Shown: piece by piece, positions 25,671 through 34,823 of the stretch
Numbering within the stretch: position 1 is the stretch's first letter
Layout: each line of letters begins with the position of its first letter
Notes under the pieces: generated by a model
What the model saw: only the letters and a program-made list of their open reading frames with translations
Told to the model about the DNA's origin: nothing
Database searches by the model: none
Translations under genes and position numbers: made by a program
Origin: Kangiellaceae bacterium
GTDB lineage: Bacteria; Pseudomonadota; Gammaproteobacteria; Enterobacterales; Kangiellaceae
Assembly: GCA_013373015.1 (NCBI GenBank)
Contig: JABXIQ010000023.1
Location: 22,659 to 86,658, forward strand
Length of the DNA stretch: 64,000 nucleotides
Direction: 5' to 3'

Positions 25671-26899
25671 AACTAAAGTGGTGGTTACTTCTTGGTTTGT
25701 TTGGTGGCCCTTTAGTCGCCTATTTAATAAAACAGGTTCCGGGTTCAACCTATATCGTACTCGACCAAACAGCCATTGAATTTCAGAATAATTTTGCCAT
25801 TGCCTTGTTGATCCTAGCTGGCCTTGGCTTATGGCTTTTGTGGTTATTGGTTCGCTATATTTTACGCACCAGCAATTTAACTGTTGGTTGGTTTGGTGAT
25901 CGCGGACTACGTAAAGCACAACAAAATACCATTGATGGAATGATTGCCTTAGCGGAAGGACATTGGAAAACCGCAGAAAAGCTGCTCACCAAAGGTGCAC
26001 AAATTGACGACACCAAACTGATCAACTATCTTGCAGCAGCTCGTGCGGCTCAAGAGCAAAACCTCGACAAAAATCGTGATGATTATTTGAAAGCTGCCGC
26101 ACAAGCGCAGCCAGAAGCCCAAATTGCGGTAGGCTTAACGCAAGCGCAATTACAACTGCAGCACAAGCAGTATGAGCAGGCACTGGCAACCTTAAACCAT
26201 TTGCGCAGCATGTCTCCGCATCACCCTTATGTACTCAAGTTATTAAATCAATTATTCAATCGCTTACAAGATTGGCAGCAAGTGATTGAGCTTTGCCCTA
26301 AATTACGCAAAAACCGAGTACTAAGCTCTGAACAACTTGATGCTAATGAAATCAATGCTTGGTTAAAACAACTTGAGAAAGAAAATGCCTTGTCAGGATT
26401 TGATGCAGCTCAACAAGTTTGGAAATCTTCACCTAAGATTTTTACCGCCTCTTCTGAAGCTCAATTAAATTTTGCCAAGATTCTAGCTGAACACCAACAG
26501 CAAGAACTTTTAGAAAGCCATATTAAAAACTCAATGAAGCAGAGCTGGCAAGATGAACTTGCCCAATTGTTTGGAGATATTCATAGCGAGCAACCTGCGA
26601 AAACCCTCGCTAGCGCTGAACAATGGTTAAAGCAAAAGCCTCAAAATGTGAGCTTATTGACTGCATTGGGAAAATTATCACTGCAAGCACAGCTATGGGG
26701 TAAATCGAAGTCTTATTTAGAGCAAAGTATTCAATTAAAACCCTCTGCCGAAGCTTACTTTTATTTAGCTCAGGCTTTTGAGCAGTTAGGACATCCGATT
26801 AACGCCCAAGAACAATATCAATCGGGATTGTTACACCAGGTACAGCCGAAACAACAATACGACTTATTGGCGGATTTGACTCAAAATTATAATCGATAG
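25667..26899 (+). CDS. hemY: HemY family TPR protein
   Basis: 410 residues. Two N-terminal membrane helices (about 4-20 and 40-65), then a series of TPR-like helical repeats to the C-terminus. It is the proteobacterial HemY associated with haem-operon function, unrelated to Bacillus protoporphyrinogen oxidase HemY. It overlaps hemX by four bases and ends 11 bp from the convergent YheV-like gene. Confidence 0.9.
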   Translation: MKLKWWLLLGLFGGPLVAYLIKQVPGSTYIVLDQTAIEFQNNFAIALLILAGLGLWLLWLLVRYILRTSNLTVGWFGDRGLRKAQQNTIDGMIALAEGHWKTAEKLLTKGAQIDDTKLINYLAAARAAQEQNLDKNRDDYLKAAAQAQPEAQIAVGLTQAQLQLQHKQYEQALATLNHLRSMSPHHPYVLKLLNQLFNRLQDWQQVIELCPKLRKNRVLSSEQLDANEINAWLKQLEKENALSGFDAAQQVWKSSPKIFTASSEAQLNFAKILAEHQQQELLESHIKNSMKQSWQDELAQLFGDIHSEQPAKTLASAEQWLKQKPQNVSLLTALGKLSLQAQLWGKSKSYLEQSIQLKPSAEAYFYLAQAFEQLGHPINAQEQYQSGLLHQVQPKQQYDLLADLTQNYNR

Positions 26900-26910
26900 G
26901 CCGTATTTCT

Positions 26911-27153
26911 TTATAACACTTCTTTAACGTTAATTTGCTGGATTGCACCGTTTGATCCAGCATCTACATTCTCTGGATACATTTTTTCTATAAAATCGCA
27001 CTCCGTACACTCTCGCACCATAATATGGTGTTCGGCAGCATTGTGTTGGCCGATATCTTTTTCAAAATAGCTTACTGTTGTATCCATTTTTTGACAGTTT
27101 GGGCAGCGAGCTCCAGCAATGAAGCGTTTTACTGTTTGATTGACTGTGGCCAT
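26911..27153 (-). CDS. YheV-like small zinc-ribbon protein
   Basis: 80 residues. RFIAGARCPNCQ and RECTECDF provide two C-x-x-C pairs of a zinc ribbon; this is the DUF2387/YheV family of putative metal-binding proteins. Function unknown. The C-terminal half is more divergent than in E. coli YheV. Confidence 0.85.
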   Translation of the reverse strand: MATVNQTVKRFIAGARCPNCQKMDTTVSYFEKDIGQHNAAEHHIMVRECTECDFIEKMYPENVDAGSNGAIQQINVKEVL

Positions 27154-27257
27154 AATGCTTTATGCCTCTTTAATACTTATCCGCAATAGCTAAATGATTG
27201 AATTTATTGAGCGCTTGCTATATGGTTTCAAACACACTTTTACTGAAACCTTAAACT

Positions 27258-28607
27258 ATGTCTTGGCTTAGTATTCTACCACCAATCTTAGCAATTGCAG
27301 TTGCAATCTGGAAACGCGAAGTGATTATCGCTTTATTAGTTGCTATTTTCTCAGCGGAGATGATTTTAGTGGGCGGCAATCCTATCGCTGGATTTACTCA
27401 AACCGTTGATCGAATTGTGAATGTTTTTTCAAGTGGTTATAACACCCGCATTCTAATGTTCAGCTTATTGATTGGCGCACTCATTCAATTGATAAAAATC
27501 TCTGGCGGTGTCCCCGCGCTGGTCAATTGGTTAACAGGTCGCGGCATTGTGAATAACCAGCGCAAAGCAGGGCTATTACCAACCTTGCTAGGTTCCAGTA
27601 TCTTTATTGATACCAATATGAGCGTGTTGACCGCAGGTTTATCATCACAAGATTTATTTGATAAATTCAATATGAGTCGAGCGCGTTTGGCCTATATCAT
27701 CGACTCTACCTGCGCACCAATTAGCGTACTGATTCTACTTAATGGTTGGGGTGCAGCAATTCTTGGTCAAGTTACTGAAACGGGCATTGCCGATCCTACA
27801 TCCGTGATGATTAACAGTATCGCGCTCAATTTCTATGCCATCGTTACCCTACTTATTGTTTTTTATACAGTTTTCAGCACCAAAGTTTATGGTCCAATGA
27901 AAACCGCAGAAACCAAGCAAACGCCAACAGTTTCCGAAAAATTATCTCAAGCCACTAAGAAGCGCTATATGCTAATCCCATTAGTTTTTATGGTGCTTAG
28001 CATTCTGTTATTTATGTTTATCACTGGCGAGGGCGATTTGCGCAAAGGCTCAGGCTCACAATCGGTATTATGGTCAGTCATCTTATCAACTCTATTGATT
28101 TTCTTACTACTTCGTTATGACGCCAAACGTAAAACCAAAGAGCTTATCGAAGAATCTTTCAAAGGATTAGGCAATTTATTACCGCTGGTGACATTAGTCT
28201 TATTGGCTTTCGCTTTATCTTCTTCTATGGGTGATCTCAAAACTGGAGAGTTCGTTGCAAGCGCGGTAGGCGAGCATTTACCCAACTGGATCATCCCTGC
28301 ATTAATTTTTGTGCTAGCAGGTTTTATATCCTTTACCACAGGTACCTCTTGGGGCACCTTTGGTATTCTAATACCAATTGCCATTCCACTTGCTCAAGCC
28401 TTAGGCATCAATCCTAGTTTAGTATTAGGAGCTGTACTAGGCGGCAGTGTATTTGGTGACCATGCATCGCCTATTTCCGATACTACGGTGATATCGTCAC
28501 TCGCAGCAGGTTGCGACTTACTGGAGCACGTTAAAACTCAATTACCTTACGCGCTAACCGCTGGTGGCATAAGTATTGCTTTATACCTAGTGGCAGGCTT
28601 TCTGTAG
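27258..28607 (+). CDS. Na+/H+ antiporter, NhaC family
   Basis: Inner-membrane antiporter of 449 residues with about 11-12 hydrophobic segments. Typical motifs are the STCAPISVLILLNGWGA region near 150-170 and the C-terminal GTSWGTFGILIPIAIPLA and GGSVFGDHASPISDTTV. Expels Na+ or exchanges organic cations; substrate specificity within the family varies. A sodium-handling transporter fits a marine organism. aroE follows after 37 nt. Confidence 0.9.
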   Translation: MSWLSILPPILAIAVAIWKREVIIALLVAIFSAEMILVGGNPIAGFTQTVDRIVNVFSSGYNTRILMFSLLIGALIQLIKISGGVPALVNWLTGRGIVNNQRKAGLLPTLLGSSIFIDTNMSVLTAGLSSQDLFDKFNMSRARLAYIIDSTCAPISVLILLNGWGAAILGQVTETGIADPTSVMINSIALNFYAIVTLLIVFYTVFSTKVYGPMKTAETKQTPTVSEKLSQATKKRYMLIPLVFMVLSILLFMFITGEGDLRKGSGSQSVLWSVILSTLLIFLLLRYDAKRKTKELIEESFKGLGNLLPLVTLVLLAFALSSSMGDLKTGEFVASAVGEHLPNWIIPALIFVLAGFISFTTGTSWGTFGILIPIAIPLAQALGINPSLVLGAVLGGSVFGDHASPISDTTVISSLAAGCDLLEHVKTQLPYALTAGGISIALYLVAGFL

Positions 28608-28618
28608 GACTGTTGGTT

Positions 28619-28642
28619 AATACTTAAATACTTAAATACTTA
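28619..28642 (+). repeat. Three perfect tandem copies of AATACTTA before aroE
   Basis: Uninterrupted 8-bp direct repeats end 2 bp before the aroE start codon and occupy the place where a Shine-Dalgarno sequence is expected. The only AGGA is 35 bp upstream, over the nhaC stop codon. Copy number changes would change the spacing. Confidence 0.8.
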
Positions 28643-28644
28643 CG

Positions 28645-29421
28645 ATGAATAGACCATTACGTTATGCCGTTGTTGGCAACCCGATATCACACAGTATGTC
28701 GCCTAAATTGCATCCGCAATTTGCCCAGCAATTCGGTATTGATATTAACTACCATAAAATCTGTCCTACAAAAAAAGGGTTTTATCGAGTACTCAATGAC
28801 TTCTTTTCCAGTGGCGGAAAAGGATTAAACATTACCGCTCCCTTTAAAGAGCTCGCCGTTGAATACGCCGACATCATTACCGAGCGCGCTCGTGATGCCA
28901 ATAGCGTTAATACCCTGGTCTATTCACCAGATGGAATTATTGGTGACAGCACTGATGGCATTGGCTTTTTACGTGACCTATATAATAAACAAATATTCTT
29001 TCAAAATAAGCGAGCGGTACTACTTGGTGCTGGCGGCGTTGCTCGCTGTATCGCATCTGCTTTGTTATTAGATGGCTTTGAGGTTTATATCATTAACCGT
29101 ACTCAATCTAAAGCACACAAACTTGCTGAAGACTTATCACACCTTGGTCATATTCAAATTTATGATAAACAGGATCATATCGATCTTGTAGTTAATTCCG
29201 TTAGTAAAAACGGTGAACGCTTTTTATCTGAAATATTTTTTGATCTTAACGCCACCGCCTATGACTTAAACTATGGCGACAAAGCACAAACCTTTATTCA
29301 AGCAGCACAAGAGTTTACTACTCAACAATTTGATGGTTTAGGAATGTTAATAGAACAAGGGGCGGAGTCTTTTGGGTTATGGACTGGGAAGTATCCTGAT
29401 ACCTTAAAGATTCATTTTTGA
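28645..29421 (+). CDS. aroE: Shikimate dehydrogenase (NADP+)
   Basis: Reduces 3-dehydroshikimate in aromatic amino-acid synthesis, 258 residues, slightly short for the family. Substrate motifs VVGNPISHSMSPKLH and NITAPFKELA (catalytic Lys), NTLV and DSTDGIGFL are present; the NADP Rossmann loop is LLGAGGVARC with NRTQSKA. No ribosome binding site is apparent because an 8-bp tandem repeat fills the upstream region. The last 18 bp overlap the convergent membrane-protein gene. Confidence 0.95.
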   Translation: MNRPLRYAVVGNPISHSMSPKLHPQFAQQFGIDINYHKICPTKKGFYRVLNDFFSSGGKGLNITAPFKELAVEYADIITERARDANSVNTLVYSPDGIIGDSTDGIGFLRDLYNKQIFFQNKRAVLLGAGGVARCIASALLLDGFEVYIINRTQSKAHKLAEDLSHLGHIQIYDKQDHIDLVVNSVSKNGERFLSEIFFDLNATAYDLNYGDKAQTFIQAAQEFTTQQFDGLGMLIEQGAESFGLWTGKYPDTLKIHF

Positions 29422-29805
29422 TCGTTGCGCGATAAACCAGCCTAAAACGGTTGCCAACATAAATTTTAATACTTCTTGAATAAGCTCACTAATCAATAGC
29501 ATTAAAGATGTAACTCCAACTATTTCTAATTTTATTTGATCAAGAATAACTTTACCAAACAGCAAAGTAATAATAAAACTTAAAACTCCTAGTAATAATC
29601 CATTTGCTAATAAGTTGCTCTTAGCAAAATATCCAATAATTAGCCCAGGTATTAGCCACCTGAATATATCTAGCCATCTAGTCCCCTCTGATGGCCATGG
29701 GTTGAAAACTCCCTTTTCATCCAGAATATTCAGGCTTAAATAATATGATAAGCAATATATGCCTATAGATAAAAGAACTGCTATTAATATTAATTTAATC
29801 TTCAA
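29404..29805 (-). CDS. Unknown four-helix membrane protein
   Basis: 133 residues with four hydrophobic segments (about 4-24, 48-66, 68-90 and 96-125). No family recognised. The loop between helices 1 and 2 contains NPWPSEGTRWLDIFRW. A long imperfect palindrome (29848-29908) lies upstream, between this gene and the VOC gene. Codon use looks AT-rich, as in its neighbours. Confidence 0.6.
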   Translation of the reverse strand: MKIKLILIAVLLSIGIYCLSYYLSLNILDEKGVFNPWPSEGTRWLDIFRWLIPGLIIGYFAKSNLLANGLLLGVLSFIITLLFGKVILDQIKLEIVGVTSLMLLISELIQEVLKFMLATVLGWFIAQRSKMNL

Positions 29806-29847
29806 AAGATTTCCTTAGTTAGGTTATGAGCGCAGCTAGTACGCGGC

Positions 29848-29908
29848 ATTTAGTATCGCAAAAAGCGGAGTTTACTATGAGTAAATGAGCATTTTTAAGA
29901 TACTAAAT
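29848..29908. repeat. 61-bp imperfect palindrome
   Basis: Two 29-nt arms around a 3-nt centre: outer 10 bp ATTTAGTATC/GATACTAAAT perfect, a middle AAAAA/TTTTT match, and inner TTTACT/AGTAAA perfect; about 21 of 29 positions pair. It lies between two minus-strand genes and has no terminator-like T-run. It could be a small palindromic repeat element or a structured RNA. Confidence 0.5.
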
Positions 29909-29933
29909 AACAAAGTAATAGCAAGCGTAATAG

Positions 29934-30335
29934 TTATTTACTTGAAATTGGTGGGTGATGAATCATTTGCACTCGATTCCCATCCGGATCACTACAATAA
30001 AAACTGGTCGCACCATCTCGATGCAAACGAGGCTGCGTAAACATCTTCACATCATGTTCTTTTAAAAATTCATACCACTGATACACTTCTTCAGCAGTGT
30101 TCATAATAAAACCCAAATGATCGAGCTTTTGTCCACCAGTAGTATCTAATTCAGGCTGCTTGCGATGCAAGGCCAAGTTATCATGCCCTTGCGAGCTTAA
30201 ATACACATTATCGGGATCAGGGCGCCATTCAACTTCCATGCCAATTAAGTCGGTATAAAACTTTTCGGTTGCTTCAAAATGCTCGACAAAAAGTGCTAAA
30301 TGGCGCATACCTAAATGATTTGCGGGTCTTTTCAT
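29934..30335 (-). CDS. VOC (glyoxalase/dioxygenase superfamily) protein
   Basis: 133 residues with one vicinal-oxygen-chelate module pair. Putative metal ligands are His in MRHLALFVEH and His in KLDHLGFI; the usual C-terminal Glu position is occupied by Gln in NRVQMIHHP. Superfamily members include glyoxalase I and fosfomycin-resistance enzymes; which reaction applies here is unknown. It is followed on the same strand by the membrane protein and preceded by the OsmC-like gene. Confidence 0.8.
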   Translation of the reverse strand: MKRPANHLGMRHLALFVEHFEATEKFYTDLIGMEVEWRPDPDNVYLSSQGHDNLALHRKQPELDTTGGQKLDHLGFIMNTAEEVYQWYEFLKEHDVKMFTQPRLHRDGATSFYCSDPDGNRVQMIHHPPISSK

Positions 30336-30377
30336 AACAGTAGTTTTTTCCTTACCGTTTTCTTGATTCTTTTCCGT

Positions 30378-30788
30378 TCAAGCAGGAACAATATCAAATG
30401 TAGCTGTGATCGGCATTTGCTTATCTAACGAGTGCATCACCGAACAATATTTTTCTACTGATAAATCAACCGCCTTTTGTACATGCTTAACCGATAAATC
30501 TTCGCCCGTTACCACAAAATGAAGATTAATCGCGGTAAAACGACGCGGTGGTTCATCGGCACGCTCAGATTCCAGCTGACATTGGCAACCTTTAATATTT
30601 TGGCGGGCTTTTTCCAAGATCATTACCACATCAATCGAAGCACAAGCCCCCACCGACATTAATAGGGTTTCCATAGGCGAGGCATAATCTCCTTCCCCGC
30701 CAAACATTACCCGCTGTCTTTTGCTATTTTTTCCAACGAAATTCAGTGATTTATCTTGCTGCCCAACCCAATCTACTACGACTTTCAT
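30378..30788 (-). CDS. OsmC/Ohr family peroxiredoxin-like protein
   Basis: 136 residues, cytoplasmic. The two redox cysteines expected for the family are in VGACASIDVVMILEKA and KYCSVMHSL. Family members reduce organic hydroperoxides with thiols; this subgroup (YhfA-like) is often encoded beside crp, as it is here in divergent orientation 137 bp away. Confidence 0.88.
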   Translation of the reverse strand: MKVVVDWVGQQDKSLNFVGKNSKRQRVMFGGEGDYASPMETLLMSVGACASIDVVMILEKARQNIKGCQCQLESERADEPPRRFTAINLHFVVTGEDLSVKHVQKAVDLSVEKYCSVMHSLDKQMPITATFDIVPA

Positions 30789-30925
30789 ATCTTTGTGCCT
30801 AATTTTGTGATCCAGTTAAAATTTCTATAGGGTATATAGTGCCACAACTAATTTGATTTTGAAGAGGCACACGACTAAGATTTCATGCTATATTTTGATA
30901 TAAGACAATAAATTAGGAAATTTAT

Positions 30926-31561
30926 ATGGCGTTACCTTATCATTTGGCACAAGACGAGACCATTCAGTGGTTTTTAAATCATTGCCAGCGACGTCGCTTT
31001 CCAGCTAAAAGCACATTAATTTATGCTGGTGACTCTTCTAATACCTTATATTTCCTACTTGAAGGTTCTGTAACCGTCCTGATTGAGGATGACGAAGGCC
31101 GAGAATTGGTACTTGCTTACCTAAATCCTGGCGATTTCTTTGGTGAAATGGGTTTATTCTCTGATGAGCATGACCGCACGGCATGGGTTCGCACCAAAAC
31201 TGAGTGTGAAGTTGCTGAAATCAGCTATGAGAAATTCCGCCAACTAACTAAAGACAATCCTGAAATTTTGTTCAAATTAGCCACTCAATTGTCGAGCCGA
31301 CTGCGCAATACTTCACGTAAAGTTGGAGACTTGGCGTTCTTGGATGTCACTGGTCGAGTTGCACGTGCATTATTGGATCTTGCTAAAGAACCAGACGCCA
31401 TGACTCACCCTGACGGTATGCAAATTAAAGTTACCCGCCAAGAGTTAAGTCGTATTGTTGGCTGCTCACGTGAAATGGTTGGCCGAGTGTTAAAGGCACT
31501 GGAAGAACAAGGTCATATACATGTTAAAGGTAAAACTATGGTTATTTTTGGAGCGAGGTAA
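30926..31561 (+). CDS. crp: cAMP receptor protein
   Basis: Global transcription regulator of 211 residues, the standard length. The cyclic-nucleotide-binding domain has [21 protein letters not shown] with the Glu and Arg that contact cAMP. The hinge [12 protein letters not shown] is near-identical in type to enteric CRP and Vfr (here [12 protein letters not shown]). The C-terminal HTH is ITRQELS-like: [19 protein letters not shown], whose recognition helix keeps the Arg and Glu that read TGTGA. A matching site is at 12062-12077. A strong terminator follows. Confidence 0.96.
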   Translation: MALPYHLAQDETIQWFLNHCQRRRFPAKSTLIYAGDSSNTLYFLLEGSVTVLIEDDEGRELVLAYLNPGDFFGEMGLFSDEHDRTAWVRTKTECEVAEISYEKFRQLTKDNPEILFKLATQLSSRLRNTSRKVGDLAFLDVTGRVARALLDLAKEPDAMTHPDGMQIKVTRQELSRIVGCSREMVGRVLKALEEQGHIHVKGKTMVIFGAR

Positions 31562-31570
31562 CTCGCTATT

Positions 31571-31594
31571 GTCATTCCCGAGAAAGCGGGAATC
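31571..31594. repeat. REP-like palindrome
   Basis: ATTCCCG-AGAAAG-CGGGAAT within GTCATTCCCGAGAAAGCGGG, the form of a widespread extragenic palindrome in proteobacteria. It lies 10 bp after crp. Only one copy is in this window. Confidence 0.6.
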
Positions 31595-31603
31595 ACTTTC
31601 ATT

Positions 31604-31633
31604 TTAAGCCTGAGTTTATCTCAGGCTTTTTTA
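31604..31633 (+). terminator. Rho-independent terminator of crp
   Basis: AAGCCTGAG-TTTAT-CTCAGGCTT stem followed by a run of T, about 45 nt after the crp stop. Confidence 0.93.
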
Positions 31634-31657
31634 TTTATAGATATTGTATTTTATTGT

Positions 31658-31706
31658 TCATTTTCTTTGCTTGTCCAAAGAAAACGAACCAAAACAAAAG
31701 ACACCC
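31658..31706. repeat. Intergenic repeat with TTTTCTTTG/CAAAGAAAA hairpin
   Basis: TTTTCTTTG (31661-31669), 6-nt loop, CAAAGAAAA (31676-31684), followed by the CGAACCAAAACAAAAGAC type of tail. Similar sequences are common in intergenic regions of gammaproteobacteria. The rest of the 380-bp gap to 31940 holds no gene that I can support. Confidence 0.5.
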
Positions 31707-31940
31707 CATCGTTAGGTACTACGTACTTCCTTCGATAATTAAATTTATAACGTAAATTTATTCATCCTCAGCTAACTCACAGGGGTGTTAAAAACGCAGT
31801 TATTCTATAAACTCATTTTTAAAATTCAGATTTTTATTCTTAGGCGAGGCTTTAGTAATTTTAAAATGACGATTTTACTTAATGTAAATGAGGAAATTTT
31901 CAAATTATTGATAACGAAGCATAGGGATAAAAAGATAATT

Positions 31941-32801
31941 TTATCCCTTTAAGAAATTCTCTAATATCTGATGCCCATGCTCAGAAAGGATCGATTCTGG
32001 ATGAAACTGCATTCCTTCCAGCGGCAATGACTTATGCTTGATGCCCATAATGTATTCCAGTTCACCCTCTTGATTTTGCGTCCAAGCAGTTACTTCAAAT
32101 TCATAGGGTAAGGTTGACGATTTTACCACTAGCGAATGGTAACGAGTAGCATTAAAAGGATTGGGTAAATCTTTGAACATGCCCTTGCCATGATGATAAA
32201 TTGGTGAAGTTTTACCGTGCATCACTTGCTCTGCGCGAATCACATCTCCGCCAAAAACCTGCGCCATAGCTTGATGTCCTAAGCAGACCCCTAAGATTGG
32301 GTACTTGCCTGCTAGTTGCTCGATAACCTGTAGCGACACGCCCGACTCATTAGGAGTACAAGGTCCTGGTGAAATCACGATATAATCAGGTTTTAGTGTT
32401 TCTATTTCGGCAATACTAATTTCATCATTTCGTTTAACGATAACTTCCACGCCTAGCTCACCAAAATACTGCACCAGATTAAAAGTAAACGAGTCATAGT
32501 TATCAATCATTAATAACCGTTTACGCTGCCCTTTTGTCTTATTATTTGCTTTTGGGTCGCCTATAAATACACTCGCCAAAGCTAATAATAAACTGACCGA
32601 CAATGCGATTATTAAAGGTTTGTGGTTGGCAACAAAGTTTTTGGAACCTTGGTAACTTTCTTTTTGCGAGCAAAAGTCACTGCTGTAGTGAAAACTACCA
32701 CCATCGTCTAAACAACTGTCGATAGCAGCTTGATCAGTTAAATAATGCGCCACTGTGGCCAATACCATCAAAACAGCAATTAACCACCAAATTTTACGCA
32801 C
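31941..32801 (-). CDS. Glutamine amidotransferase TrpG/PabA fused to an N-terminal membrane domain
   Basis: 286 residues. Residues about 95-286 are a complete class I amidotransferase of the anthranilate/aminodeoxychorismate synthase type: [18 protein letters not shown] start, VISPGPCTP, nucleophile Cys in [11 protein letters not shown] and the His-Glu pair in QFHPES. The first about 90 residues are foreign to that family: a hydrophobic helix (about 4-18), a segment with a Cys-x12-Cys spacing ([15 protein letters not shown]), and a second helix (about 63-80). No stop or natural Met separates the parts, so the enzyme appears membrane-tethered. It ammonia-feeds a chorismate enzyme (TrpE or PabB), which is not in the window. 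rpe lies 32 bp upstream on the same strand. Confidence 0.88.
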   Translation of the reverse strand: MRKIWWLIAVLMVLATVAHYLTDQAAIDSCLDDGGSFHYSSDFCSQKESYQGSKNFVANHKPLIIALSVSLLLALASVFIGDPKANNKTKGQRKRLLMIDNYDSFTFNLVQYFGELGVEVIVKRNDEISIAEIETLKPDYIVISPGPCTPNESGVSLQVIEQLAGKYPILGVCLGHQAMAQVFGGDVIRAEQVMHGKTSPIYHHGKGMFKDLPNPFNATRYHSLVVKSSTLPYEFEVTAWTQNQEGELEYIMGIKHKSLPLEGMQFHPESILSEHGHQILENFLKG

Positions 32802-32833
32802 GTCTGACTCCTGAAGTTATCTTTTCGCCTGCG

Positions 32834-33511
32834 CTAACAACCGCGTGAGTTATTGGCATTCTGCTTCATCTGACTAATCACCTGTTGATAATCATCGGCA
32901 TTAAATACTGCAGAACCTGCAACAAAGGTATCAGCGCCACACGCGGCAATTTCGCCGATGTTATCAGCCTTAACACCGCCATCAATTTCTAGCCGGATAT
33001 CACGACCGGTATCATTAATGAGCTGACGTAACTGTTGGCACTTACGTAATGTTGAGGGGATAAAACTTTGCCCACCGAAGCCCGGATTAACTGACATTAA
33101 CAGCACCATATCCAGTTTTTCAATGATATATTCTAGTTCATGTAATGGTGTCGCTGGATTGAGTACCACACCAGCTTTACAGCCATGCTCTTTGATCAAG
33201 CCAATAGTGCGATCCACATGCTTTGAAGCTTCCGGATGGAAAGTAATGTAACTTGCTCCAGCTTTGGCAAAATCAGGAATAATGCGATCTACAGGCTCTA
33301 CCATCAAATGAACATCAATTGGTGCTGTAATGCCATAATCACGCAATGCTTGGCAAACCATGGGGCCAATCGTTAAATTCGGCACATAATGATTATCCAT
33401 CACATCAAAATGCACCCAGTCAGCACCTGCTGCAATAACATTCTCAACTTCCTCGCCCAAACGCGCGAAGTCAGCGGATAAAATAGATGGTGCAATTACG
33501 ATATCTTGCAT
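32834..33511 (-). CDS. rpe: Ribulose-phosphate 3-epimerase
   Basis: Interconverts ribulose-5-P and xylulose-5-P in the pentose phosphate pathway, 225 residues, TIM barrel. Motifs: [13 protein letters not shown], metal-binding [25 protein letters not shown] [20 protein letters not shown] and [10 protein letters not shown]. It precedes the membrane-fused amidotransferase gene; in pseudomonads rpe is likewise near trpE/trpG, though gph is missing here. Confidence 0.97.
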   Translation of the reverse strand: MQDIVIAPSILSADFARLGEEVENVIAAGADWVHFDVMDNHYVPNLTIGPMVCQALRDYGITAPIDVHLMVEPVDRIIPDFAKAGASYITFHPEASKHVDRTIGLIKEHGCKAGVVLNPATPLHELEYIIEKLDMVLLMSVNPGFGGQSFIPSTLRKCQQLRQLINDTGRDIRLEIDGGVKADNIGEIAACGADTFVAGSAVFNADDYQQVISQMKQNANNSRGC

Positions 33512-33563
33512 AATTCAGCCTTATATTGTGGAAAATGGTGAGCTTGTATTTTGTTCATTGTAC

Positions 33564-34691
33564 CTAAAGCCTGAGCTTGGATAAACGTTCGATCAGAATC
33601 CCAATCACTAAAGCCATGATTAAGGTAGTAATATCGGGTTGTTTACCACTAAGACACAATTGTAACCCAGTCATTAACACGACCGTGAGAAATAAAATGG
33701 CCGCTGACGTACGATAACTGTTTAACCAACGGCCAAAAAAGTAAGCTATGGACGCTAGTAACAGTGACTCACGCAATAAAGTGCTCAAGTTATACCAAGT
33801 GCTCCCCTGTAAAAAGCCCTTGAATGGCACCCATTGAAAACCATTCAACTCTTGTTGCCACTGCCATGGATATAGGTTTTGCCACAATAATGCCATCAGC
33901 GCACCTAAAGCTATCAAGATACTTCGCAGACGCTCTGAGGTAAGTTGATGGATTAATAATGCCAAGGGTACTGAGCTCAACTCGCTCCAGCCGAGCTGCG
34001 AGCGGAACATTGATAATTTGATGATCAGAATAAAAACGCTCAACGCAATTAACAAACCCAAGCGATAACTTTTTTGCACGACACGTTGCAAAACATAGAA
34101 AAAAACCAACCAAAACAATAAGTTAAGCAACCATGTGTGTAGTGACCATTGGCTATTGACGATTCCGCTCAGACCTTTACCAAACTGTTTACCCTCAAAG
34201 ACAGGGATATAGGGGAAGAATTGCCAGCCTAACCACAGCACTAACACCACTAGTGCAGGAGTTAATCGAAAACGCAATCGCTCTGGGATTAAACGGTTGA
34301 TCCGTTGGCTGTTGGTATAGGCCGCCAAGGCAATACCGATCAAGATCCCGATAGAATTAATGGTAGCGTCAGCAGCATGTGGCACTCGCGATGGTAAATA
34401 AAATTGCAATAGTTGCAATAATGAAGCAAAAACTACACCACCCAGCAGCATTAATACTATTGATAATAATGGATAACGACGGGTTTCTTGCTGAATGGTT
34501 AAAGCGCCAAAAAATCCAAACGGAATAAAGAGTAAAACATTGGCGATCACATCGCTGCGAATGGTTCTTTGTTCCCAATTCAGTAACCAAGCCATTAAGT
34601 CGTCGGGGATTTGCCGCGAAAGGTCAAAATTGAACGGATATAAGGAGCCGTAAGCAATAAAGAAAATGACAATGTACCAAATTAATCGCAT
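33564..34691 (-). CDS. VanZ-like multi-pass membrane protein
   Basis: 375 residues with about 10 hydrophobic helices. The first 130 residues carry the VanZ pattern: an initial helix with SLYPFNF, then SDVIANVLLFIPFGFFGA and PHAADATINSIG. The second half repeats a similar helix layout. VanZ proteins have an ill-defined envelope role (teicoplanin resistance in enterococci). Divergent from the exosortase-A-type ligase gene; VanZ proteins often accompany exopolysaccharide/exosortase loci. Confidence 0.8.
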   Translation of the reverse strand: MRLIWYIVIFFIAYGSLYPFNFDLSRQIPDDLMAWLLNWEQRTIRSDVIANVLLFIPFGFFGALTIQQETRRYPLLSIVLMLLGGVVFASLLQLLQFYLPSRVPHAADATINSIGILIGIALAAYTNSQRINRLIPERLRFRLTPALVVLVLWLGWQFFPYIPVFEGKQFGKGLSGIVNSQWSLHTWLLNLLFWLVFFYVLQRVVQKSYRLGLLIALSVFILIIKLSMFRSQLGWSELSSVPLALLIHQLTSERLRSILIALGALMALLWQNLYPWQWQQELNGFQWVPFKGFLQGSTWYNLSTLLRESLLLASIAYFFGRWLNSYRTSAAILFLTVVLMTGLQLCLSGKQPDITTLIMALVIGILIERLSKLRL

Positions 34692-34823
34692 CGAATACTA
34701 AAATTCCGTGTTTGCGGCGGTATTTCAGGCCGTTTATATAGTTGTGTAAAACTTCTGGCTAACAGCTGACGTGTTTACTTGAAAAAGCTACAATATCAGC
34801 AACTTAATGATAACGGAATCACT

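Noticed and set aside
30789..30925. CRP autoregulatory site before crp
   Set aside because: A TTGTGA half-site is present but the matching TCACA at six-base spacing is absent.
31924..31947. GGGATAAAA/TTTTATCCC hairpin as a terminator of the amidotransferase gene
   Set aside because: It includes the stop codon and has no T-run on the minus strand after the stem.
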